A model generated the notes under the pieces. It was not told where the DNA came from. It saw only the letters and a list, made by a program, of their open reading frames with translations, and searched no databases. Of a stretch of DNA of 46,696 bases, positions 24,498 through 32,028 are shown in pieces. How positions within the stretch are numbered: position 1 is the stretch's first letter; each line of letters begins with the position of its first letter. Position numbers and translations under genes: made by a program. The stretch covers positions 289 to 46,984 of the forward strand of contig CAJTOO010000026.1 of the NCBI GenBank assembly GCA_910577735.1. The letters are read 5' to 3'. This stretch comes from an uncultured Lachnospiraceae bacterium (GTDB taxonomy: Bacteria; Bacillota; Clostridia; Lachnospirales; Lachnospiraceae).

Positions 24498-26534
24498 ATG
24501 TTTCAGAGCAGAAAGACGACTCGGCGCAGGGATAGAGAAATTGTTTGGGATGACGGAGTGGTTTTTCTGCTTTTGTCATGTCAGGAAGAGGGCAAAGAGG
24601 AGGAACTTAAGGTGTGTTGCAGGGAAGACACCGTGTTGATCTGCCCGGAGGGACGGATCAACGTGCAGGAGCCTTGCTTTGGGCCCCAGAGATATTACGG
24701 CGCCGGGGAAGGGCTGACCTATGAACTTGGGATTCCGGGACTGGAAGGGGCTACGGCGCTATACCAGCATAAGGACTGGTGGATCAGGCCTGCCTTTATG
24801 GAGAGACTTTCCGAAACGCCGGACCGAACCCAGCTGATTCTTTTTCGGAAGGAAGAGGTCTTTTTCGCACTGCTGTCGGTCTGCGGTGAGACCTGCAGGA
24901 CAGATATGTGCGGGAAAGAAGAGGACAGTCTCATAGTCCGGATGGTTCCGGGGGCGGGGAACAGAAACCGCCTTTTTGATCTTAGCCTTGTGATTGCGGC
25001 AGGAGAGGACCCTTACCTTTGCTGTGAAAGGGCAGTGGAGGAGGCGCTGCGGTATCTGGGCAGAGAGTCCATGCTGCGGAGGCACAGAAGCTATCCTGAG
25101 ATGTTTGGGTATTTTGGCTGGTGCAGCTGGGACGCCTTTTATCATCAGGTGTCTCACCAGGGCATTGTTGATAAAATGCAGGAATTCCGGGAGAAGGAGA
25201 TTCCTGTGAAGTGGGCGTTGCTTGATGACGGCTGGCTTTCGGCAGACTATGAGGAGCAGGTGCTGACGGATCTGGATGCGCGGGAAAGCCAGTTCCCCCA
25301 AGGGCTCCGGGGGTGTGTCAGAGAACTCAAGGAGAAATACGGCATCGAAAAGGTGGGAGTCTGGCACGCGGTGATGGGATACTGGAATGGGGTCAAAGAG
25401 GGGACGCCCGCCCATGACGCTCTGCGCAGGGGTCTGGAACGACTTCCCGACGGAAGGCTTCTGCCGGCACCCTCAGCGGACAGGGCATTTGTGTTTTATG
25501 ATCGATGGCATACCTTTTTAAGGAATCACTGCGGCATAGATTTTGTGAAGGTGGACGGCCAGAGTGCCATCTCCCTGGCTTACGGCGGCATGAAGACTTA
25601 TGGAGAGGCCAGCCGGGAGATACAGAAGGGCCTGAACGCTTCGGCAGCCCTTCATTTTGGGAACTGTATCATTAACTGCATGGGCATGGCCAGTGAGGAT
25701 ATGTGGAACCGCCCTTCCAGTGCGGTTTCCAGAAGCAGTGACGATTTCGTGCCCAAGGAAGCAAACGGTTTTCGGGAACATGTGATACAAAACGGTTATA
25801 ACAATCTGCTGCAGGGACAGTTTTACTGGGGAGACTGGGATATGTTTTATACAGACCACAGGGAAAACCGCTGTAATTCCATGCTGCGGGCAGTCAGCGG
25901 CGGCCCGGTGTATGTCAGTGATAAAGTGGGGGAGACGGATCCTGCCTTTATCTGGCCGCTGCTCAGGAAAGATGGCAGGATAATCCGCTGCGACAAAGTG
26001 GGAGTGCCTACGATGGATTGTCTGCTGGCAGATCCTCTGACAAGCAGGCAGCCTTTAAAGATATGGAACCGTTACGGCGCGTGCTATGTGGTGGCAGCTT
26101 TTTCAATTCACAAGGACGAAGAACCATGTGTGGGCGTCCTGAGTGTACAGGATATCCCGGGCCTTTCCGGCAGTAAATGGCTGGTCTATCACTGGTTGGA
26201 ACGGAAGATATCGCCCCTGGAACAAGGCTGTGAAGTGGGTGTAAGTTTAGCCGCCGGGGAATCAGAACTGTACCTGATTCTGCCGGACAGTCAGGTGCAG
26301 CTTATCGGTATTCTGGAAAAATATATCGGCCCTGGCTGTGTCAGCAGACTATGGGAGAAGGAGGATTCCATGGGCATCCTTGTGACAGAGTCCGGAACCT
26401 TCGGTTTTGCGGCGAAAAGGGAACCGGGGCAGGTACTGGTCAATGGCAGGCAGTGGGAGTATGAGTCCATGGAAGACTGTCTGTATGGGCTGCATATCTC
26501 AGAAGGAAACAGCATCGTGGAACTGCGTTTTTAA
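24498..26534 (+). CDS. Sip1/raffinose-synthase-related alpha-galactosidase (GH36-like)
   Basis: A 678-residue cytoplasmic protein with the raffinose synthase/seed imbibition (Sip1) layout: N-terminal beta-sandwich, then a barrel with FGWCSWDAFY (about residue 205), ALLDDGWL (about 240), the nucleophile Asp353 in FVKVDGQS, and an acid/base candidate in SRSSDD (415-416). In bacteria this family mostly hydrolyses alpha-galactosides such as raffinose-type sugars; synthesis cannot be excluded. QGQFYWGDWDMF and SGGPVYVSDKVGE are also conserved. A bacterial homologue acting on alpha-galactosyl units would complement the downstream GH13_18 phosphorylase. The start follows AGAGAAAGG. It is co-transcribed with the ROK repressor and FGGY kinase. 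Confidence 0.82.
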   Translation: MFQSRKTTRRRDREIVWDDGVVFLLLSCQEEGKEEELKVCCREDTVLICPEGRINVQEPCFGPQRYYGAGEGLTYELGIPGLEGATALYQHKDWWIRPAFMERLSETPDRTQLILFRKEEVFFALLSVCGETCRTDMCGKEEDSLIVRMVPGAGNRNRLFDLSLVIAAGEDPYLCCERAVEEALRYLGRESMLRRHRSYPEMFGYFGWCSWDAFYHQVSHQGIVDKMQEFREKEIPVKWALLDDGWLSADYEEQVLTDLDARESQFPQGLRGCVRELKEKYGIEKVGVWHAVMGYWNGVKEGTPAHDALRRGLERLPDGRLLPAPSADRAFVFYDRWHTFLRNHCGIDFVKVDGQSAISLAYGGMKTYGEASREIQKGLNASAALHFGNCIINCMGMASEDMWNRPSSAVSRSSDDFVPKEANGFREHVIQNGYNNLLQGQFYWGDWDMFYTDHRENRCNSMLRAVSGGPVYVSDKVGETDPAFIWPLLRKDGRIIRCDKVGVPTMDCLLADPLTSRQPLKIWNRYGACYVVAAFSIHKDEEPCVGVLSVQDIPGLSGSKWLVYHWLERKISPLEQGCEVGVSLAAGESELYLILPDSQVQLIGILEKYIGPGCVSRLWEKEDSMGILVTESGTFGFAAKREPGQVLVNGRQWEYESMEDCLYGLHISEGNSIVELRF

Positions 26535-26549
26535 GAAAGGGAAAGAGGC

Positions 26550-27929
26550 ATGTTTTTGATTGGAATAGATATCGGCACCACCTCTGTCTGTGGGGTGCTG
26601 TATGATCCTTTACAGGATAAAGTGGTAAAAGAACGCCATGCGGAAAATCATTTTCTGCCGGGAGAAGGTTTCCGGCAGGATCCGGAAGAACTTGTAAGAA
26701 TCTCGCAGTCCCTGCTGGAAGGGCTTCTTGCAAGTATCTGTCCTGAAGGAGTTGACAGTCCGGAGTCTGGGGAGAGCAGCGGACCACAGATTGGGGGGAT
26801 CGGTATCTCCGCCCAGATGCATGGCATCTTGTATGTGGATCAAAACGGGAAGGCGGTAAGTCCCTTCTATACCTGGAAAAATGAGTGGGGGAATGAGAGT
26901 TACCAGGCAGGGAAAACCTATGCCCAATATTTATCGGAACAGACCGGGATGGACTTGTATGCCGGCTATGGCAGCGTGACCCATTTTTACCTGCAAAAGA
27001 AAGGCCTGATTCCGCAGGATGCGGCGGCCTTTGTGAACATCGGTGACTATCTGGCCATGGTGTTGACGAACACGTTTGAAGCTCTGGCAGATGTGACCAT
27101 AGCTGCCAGCTTCGGCGGCTTTGATTTAAAGAAACGGCAGTTTGCCCTTTCGGCTATGGAAACGGCAGGTGTCGATATCTCTTATTATCCTGCTGTGACG
27201 GAGGGAAAGGCAGTGGGAACTTATCAGGGGGTGCCGGTGTTTACTGCTGTGGGGGACAACCAGGCCAGCTTTCTGGGCGCTGTCAAGGATAAAGAGAGAA
27301 GTGTCAGCGTGAATGTGGGAACAGGCTCTCAGGTGTCGGTATTTTCCGGGGAATTATATGAAACAGGCAAGGGAGAAGTGCGGCCCTTTCCGGGAGGCGG
27401 CTGGTTGTATGTAGGCGCCTCGGTGAACGGCGGTAAGGTATATGAAAGGCTGGCGGTATTTGTCCGAGAGATTCTGGAGGCTTTCGGGATATCTGTGGAG
27501 CAGGCGGCAGTGTATGAGGTGATGGAAGGCCTTGGCAGAACAAAGGAGGCAACCAATCTGCAGGTGATACCGGCGCTTTATGGAGAAAGAGAGAAGGGAA
27601 GAGATGAGGGGGCAATCTTGCAAACAGGGATTTTCGGACTGACAGAAGAGAACTTCCACATTGCCGATCTGATAAGGGGCTTTGTGTCAGGCATGGCAGG
27701 GGAGCTGTATGCACTGTATCAGGGCTTACCGGAAGAGCTGCGCATGGGAAAGACTTATGTCACGGCGTCGGGCAACGGCATCAGGAAGAACCCGCTCTTA
27801 CAGGAAGAGATAGAAAAGCTGTATAAGCTGCCGGTGGTATTTACCGACAGAGAAGAAGAGGCTGCCGCAGGGGCAGCGATTATGGCAGGCACTTTAGTTG
27901 GAAAGGAAAGGAACACGCATGAAAAATAA
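26550..27929 (+). CDS. FGGY family carbohydrate kinase (sedoheptulokinase/xylulokinase-like)
   Basis: A 459-residue cytoplasmic kinase. IGIDIGTTSVCGVLYD is the N-terminal phosphate loop, ISAQMHGILYVD (near residue 88) matches the Q-M-H-G substrate motif of xylulokinases and sedoheptulokinases, GDNQASFLGA holds the catalytic Asp, and VNVGTGSQVSVF with TASGNGIRKNPLLQEE forms the ATP site. It is shorter than typical xylulokinase (about 490-500), closer to the sedoheptulokinase branch. The substrate is probably a ketose. It begins 15 bases after the GH36-like gene and its last 11 bases overlap the GH13 start. Together with the GmhA-like isomerase it hints at sedoheptulose chemistry, which is inference. 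Confidence 0.8.
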   Translation: MFLIGIDIGTTSVCGVLYDPLQDKVVKERHAENHFLPGEGFRQDPEELVRISQSLLEGLLASICPEGVDSPESGESSGPQIGGIGISAQMHGILYVDQNGKAVSPFYTWKNEWGNESYQAGKTYAQYLSEQTGMDLYAGYGSVTHFYLQKKGLIPQDAAAFVNIGDYLAMVLTNTFEALADVTIAASFGGFDLKKRQFALSAMETAGVDISYYPAVTEGKAVGTYQGVPVFTAVGDNQASFLGAVKDKERSVSVNVGTGSQVSVFSGELYETGKGEVRPFPGGGWLYVGASVNGGKVYERLAVFVREILEAFGISVEQAAVYEVMEGLGRTKEATNLQVIPALYGEREKGRDEGAILQTGIFGLTEENFHIADLIRGFVSGMAGELYALYQGLPEELRMGKTYVTASGNGIRKNPLLQEEIEKLYKLPVVFTDREEEAAAGAAIMAGTLVGKERNTHEK

Positions 27930-29376
27930 AATTATGCTGATCACGTATGCGGACAGCTTTGGGAAAAATCTGAAAGAATTGAAGGAAATGGTGGATACCT
28001 ATTTTAAGAGGGAGATTGGCTCCATTCATATACTTCCCTTCTTTCCCTCTTCGGGGGACAGGGGCTTTGCACCCATGGATTATACCAGGGTGGATGAAAA
28101 GTTTGGGGACTGGGAGGACATTCAGGCGCTTGCAAAGGACTATGAGCTGATGTTTGACTTTATGATCAACCATCTGTCCAGAAGAAGCCCGGAGTTTCTT
28201 GACTTTATTGAAAAGCACGACGATTCTGCCTATGCAGACATGTTCCTTCGCTTTCAAAACTTCTGGCCGGGCGGGGAACCGACCAAAGAGCAGGTGGACC
28301 TTCTTAATAAGAGAAAGCCCTGTGCACCCTGCGAGGAGATTACCTTTGCGGACGGAACATCGGAAAAAATCTGGTGCACCTTTGATGATGAACAGATGGA
28401 TCTTGATCTGAGCAGACAGGTGACCTGGGAGTATGTGGAGAGGACGCTGCGGTTTTTGATGGATCACGGACTTTCCCAGCTTCGTCTGGATGCTTTCGCT
28501 TTTGCCACCAAGAAGATTGACACTGACTGCTTCTTCCTGGAACCTGAAATCTGGGAGATGATGGACCGGATTCAGAAAATATTGGATGAAAAAAGGATTC
28601 CCATGCTGCCGGAGATTCACGATCATTATTCCGTGCAGATGAAGATTTCGGATCATGGTTACGCCATTTATGATTTTGTGCTGCCGGTGATGGTGCTCCA
28701 TACCCTTTATACAGGAAGCGGTGCCAGAATGAAGCACTGGCTGTCCATCTGCCCGAAGAACCAGCAGACCACACTTGACACCCACGACGGTCTGGGAACT
28801 GTGGATGTGGTGGATCTGCTGAGTCCGGAGGAATTGCAGGGCGTCATTGACCAGACGGAAAAGTACGGCGCGAACTTCAAGTGGGATTACAGTGCAGGAT
28901 CCACCGGGAAAAAGATCGTCTACCAGATCAACTGCTCCTACTATTCTGCCGTAGGGGAAAATGACGATGCCTATCTTTTATCAAGGGCGCTGCAGTTTTT
29001 TACACCGGGTATTCCGCAGGTGTATTATATGGGGCTTTTGGCGGGAGAAAATGATTACGAGCTGATGGAGCGCACCAACTATGACAGAAATATCAGCCGC
29101 CATGATTACACGGTGGAGGAAATCAGGGAACTGGTGAAAAAGCCCGTGGTGCAGAAATTGTGCCGGCTGATGCAGTTCAGAAATGCGTATCCTGTGTTTG
29201 ACGGGGAAATGACGGTGCAGGATACAGCGGACGATATCATACAGATTTCCTGGCAGGCCGGCGCTTTCAAGGCCACATTGACAGCGCGGCTTAAGGAGAA
29301 TGGCTTTGACATTACCTATATAGACAAGGAGGGCGGAGAAAGGAAGCTGACCCTGACGGAGGATTTCGCGTGGTAA
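27919..29376 (+). CDS. GH13 subfamily 18 sucrose-phosphorylase-like enzyme
   Basis: A 485-residue cytoplasmic enzyme. The start MKNKIMLITYADSFGKNL and the catalytic triad at Asp191 (LRLDAFAF), Glu232 (LPEIHDHY) and Asp290 (DTHDGLG) match sucrose phosphorylase almost residue for residue, where the triad of the Bifidobacterium enzyme is 192, 232 and 290. The family cleaves sucrose, sucrose 6'-phosphate, glucosylglycerol or glucosylglycerate with phosphate to glucose 1-phosphate. Which of these applies is not decided by these motifs. ATG 27919 follows GGAAAGGAA and lies inside the FGGY kinase end. Its stop overlaps the GTG of the oxidoreductase by seven bases, so the three genes are one translational unit. 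Confidence 0.87.
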   Translation: MKNKIMLITYADSFGKNLKELKEMVDTYFKREIGSIHILPFFPSSGDRGFAPMDYTRVDEKFGDWEDIQALAKDYELMFDFMINHLSRRSPEFLDFIEKHDDSAYADMFLRFQNFWPGGEPTKEQVDLLNKRKPCAPCEEITFADGTSEKIWCTFDDEQMDLDLSRQVTWEYVERTLRFLMDHGLSQLRLDAFAFATKKIDTDCFFLEPEIWEMMDRIQKILDEKRIPMLPEIHDHYSVQMKISDHGYAIYDFVLPVMVLHTLYTGSGARMKHWLSICPKNQQTTLDTHDGLGTVDVVDLLSPEELQGVIDQTEKYGANFKWDYSAGSTGKKIVYQINCSYYSAVGENDDAYLLSRALQFFTPGIPQVYYMGLLAGENDYELMERTNYDRNISRHDYTVEEIRELVKKPVVQKLCRLMQFRNAYPVFDGEMTVQDTADDIIQISWQAGAFKATLTARLKENGFDITYIDKEGGERKLTLTEDFAW

Positions 29377-32024
29377 GGAACAAAGCGTGGCAGACACAGT
29401 ACCTTCTGTTGGACAATACTTTCCGTGGCGTATGCAGAGCAATGGAACTGGCAAGCCAGGGGAAAGAAGTCATGCTGGCTGTGCAGGAGACCTATCTGGC
29501 TGTGGATATCTGTGGGCCATGCCGGTATGAAAGGAGGGAGGTTCCGGGAGCATTTTTCCCGGAGGAATGTTTTGACGGCGGTGTGATGATTCCCGACAGG
29601 TGCAAACAATATCTGGAGGAACGCTGCCTGGAGGCGGGCGTAAGGTTTTATTACGGTCTGTACTTTGTGGAAGAGATAAACGGACAGCAGGGTGAAAGGA
29701 CGGATTCGGTACCTCGGACTGTGTGTCTGGCAGGGAAGGGCGGTCTTATTTCCGTCTCCTGCGAAGAAGTGCAGTGGCAGCAAGAAGCGGAAGACTTAGA
29801 AGGCAGGATTTTCCTGCGGGCCTGGACCAGAGATAACAGGGATGGAAGCTGCGGGCTGTTGGAGGCTTCCATTGTCAGTGACCGAACAAAGACTCCGGCG
29901 GAAAATCTGCTGGCGCTTAGACAGGCATTGCTTGCGGAGTTTCAAAAAAGGCAGAAGGATAATCCCTGCCTTGTTCTGGGCAGGTTTGCAGACCGGTGGG
30001 TCGGCAGACTGGAAAGCGGATGCGTGTCAGGAACGTGGGATATGGAGGGAAGTACCATCGGCAGAAGCGGGAAAAAGGTGTCTGCGCAAGAACCTGAGGC
30101 TGTGGAGATCGCTGACGTGATTGTGGCGGGCGGTGGCACGTCAGGGGCGATGGCAGCCCTGTATGCGGCAAGAGGCGGCGCCAGGACAGTGCTGCTTGAG
30201 CCCATGTACGATCTGGGCGGCACCGCTACCTTAGGCGGCGTGAACGCTTACTGGTTCGGCACATCCTTCCTGGATACCCAGGAAGTGGATGAGAGGGTGG
30301 ACAGGCTGTGTGAAAGCTGCGGCATAGAGCGTCCTGCCGGTATGTTCGGCAGATATGATGCTTTCCATGGGGGCATCAAGGGACTGGTGCTGTTAGAACT
30401 CTGTCTGCAGGCAGGCGTGGAGATACGGTTCGGCAGACTGGCTTATGATGCAATCAGGGAGAAAGACCGCATTGTGGGCGTCAGATGCGCAGGCGGAGGC
30501 GGCAGGGAAATCTGCTATGGCAGGATTATCATTGACGCCACAGGGGACGGCGATCTGGCTGTTGCGGCAGGAGCGGACAGCGTCTATGGATCGGAACGTG
30601 ACGGCTTTACCTATTGGGGGTCGCTGGCGCAGTATGGCAGCCCGGACAGCTACCAGAACAATTTTTCCGCCATGGTGAGACTGGACGATACGGAAGATTT
30701 TACAGACTTTATCATCACCGGCAGAAGAAGAGGCGGGCAGCTGTTTGATCACGGCTCATACGTGAGCGTCAGGGAAAGCAGGCATATCCGGGGTGAAAGA
30801 GTCATCGGTCTGCAGGATGTGTGCCTGTTTGGCACTTATGAGGACGGCATTTATACCTGCTTTTCTAACTATGATCCCAAGGGAAAACTGGATGCAGATT
30901 CTGTCTATTGCGGTTATCTGGTGCCCCAGATGAGGATGCAGGTTCCATTGGGCGCCTGCTTACCGGTGGATGGTGAGAGAAAGCGGATGGAAGGACTGCT
31001 GGTGGCGGGCAAGGCCATCTCTGTGGAGCACAATGCCTTTCCCGGCCTTCGAATGCAGCGTGATCTGATGCATCAGGGTGCGGTGCTGGGACTTCTGGCG
31101 GCGAAGGCTGTGCTGGCGGGGACGGATGTGGAAAAGCTGCCCATGGCACAGTGCCGCCTCTGGATAGAGAAAGCAACAGGAGATTCCCTCACCCTTCCCT
31201 GTGAAAAGAATTTCAGCACGCTGCGGGAGGCCGCAGCCATGATTGGGAGTGCAGAGAGAACGCACTGGATAGACGTGCCTTTTACTTATGAGGAAAAGAG
31301 GGTCAGCCCTTTGCTGGCGCTGGTATATGGAGAGCGTAAAGAGGTTCTTTCCGCGGTTATGGAGAGAATCAGGACGATTGAGACAGAAATCGAAAAGGAA
31401 ACGGCAGATAAGAATGCGTTACAGAAAGTACTTTTTACCTTTAAAAAACTGGCTCTGTTCCATGGCGGGGATGCCTATACAGAGGAACTGGAGACGCACA
31501 TTCTGCGTAAGCTTTCGGAAAGTACGCCCTCTTTACCCAAAAGAAAAGGCTCCTGCATGTGTGCGCAGCTTCTGCCTGACCATGGGGTGATGCCGGAGCT
31601 GGTTTACGAACTGAATCTGTTATCCCATGGAAGGCGCTTTTCCATGAAGCCTTACGAACTGGTGACGGATAGACTGGCAGAGGGGGAGAGGGATTACGAA
31701 GCCATTGAGAAAGGAATTTTCCCCTATATGGACTCCATGGCCTATGCCGGGGAACACAGCGGAAGGAAAGAATTTATCCCGCTTCTTAGCAGGCTCATAA
31801 AGCTGCCGGAATTCAGGGAGGCCTTTGCGGAAGAGAACAAAACAGGCCTGATGCGTCAGAGATGGCAGATGCTGTGGGTGCTTCTGAACAGAACCCTGTT
31901 CCTTCTGGGGAGCAGGGAAGGGGAATGGAGGCTCTTGCAGGCAAGAGAACATGGCAGCGCCGCAATCAGAATAGGAGCGCAAAAGGCACTTGCAGAAGGA
32001 GTAAAGAGAAAGGAAGGATGCTAA
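29370..32024 (+). CDS. Large FAD-dependent oxidoreductase (FAD_oxidored-type) with extra N-terminal region
   Basis: An 884-residue protein starting at GTG 29370 (GGAGG seven bases upstream), no signal peptide. The dinucleotide-binding motif VIVAGGGTSGAMAALYAARG lies at about residues 249-268, followed by LEPMYDLGGTATLGGVNAYW and the FAD-contacting IIIDATGDGDLAVAAGADS, typical of the FAD_oxidored family. The first 240 residues contain a degenerate second Rossmann-like half (YLLLDNTFRGVCRAMELASQ, EVMLAVQETYLAVD) lacking the GxGxxG, and about 250 helical residues follow the FAD domain. Members in carbohydrate clusters may oxidise sugar hydroxyls or hydroxy acids; the true substrate is unknown. 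Embedding between a GH13 phosphorylase and GH38 makes a role in glycoside breakdown likely. Confidence 0.8.
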   Translation: MVRNKAWQTQYLLLDNTFRGVCRAMELASQGKEVMLAVQETYLAVDICGPCRYERREVPGAFFPEECFDGGVMIPDRCKQYLEERCLEAGVRFYYGLYFVEEINGQQGERTDSVPRTVCLAGKGGLISVSCEEVQWQQEAEDLEGRIFLRAWTRDNRDGSCGLLEASIVSDRTKTPAENLLALRQALLAEFQKRQKDNPCLVLGRFADRWVGRLESGCVSGTWDMEGSTIGRSGKKVSAQEPEAVEIADVIVAGGGTSGAMAALYAARGGARTVLLEPMYDLGGTATLGGVNAYWFGTSFLDTQEVDERVDRLCESCGIERPAGMFGRYDAFHGGIKGLVLLELCLQAGVEIRFGRLAYDAIREKDRIVGVRCAGGGGREICYGRIIIDATGDGDLAVAAGADSVYGSERDGFTYWGSLAQYGSPDSYQNNFSAMVRLDDTEDFTDFIITGRRRGGQLFDHGSYVSVRESRHIRGERVIGLQDVCLFGTYEDGIYTCFSNYDPKGKLDADSVYCGYLVPQMRMQVPLGACLPVDGERKRMEGLLVAGKAISVEHNAFPGLRMQRDLMHQGAVLGLLAAKAVLAGTDVEKLPMAQCRLWIEKATGDSLTLPCEKNFSTLREAAAMIGSAERTHWIDVPFTYEEKRVSPLLALVYGERKEVLSAVMERIRTIETEIEKETADKNALQKVLFTFKKLALFHGGDAYTEELETHILRKLSESTPSLPKRKGSCMCAQLLPDHGVMPELVYELNLLSHGRRFSMKPYELVTDRLAEGERDYEAIEKGIFPYMDSMAYAGEHSGRKEFIPLLSRLIKLPEFREAFAEENKTGLMRQRWQMLWVLLNRTLFLLGSREGEWRLLQAREHGSAAIRIGAQKALAEGVKRKEGC

Positions 32025-32028
32025 GACC

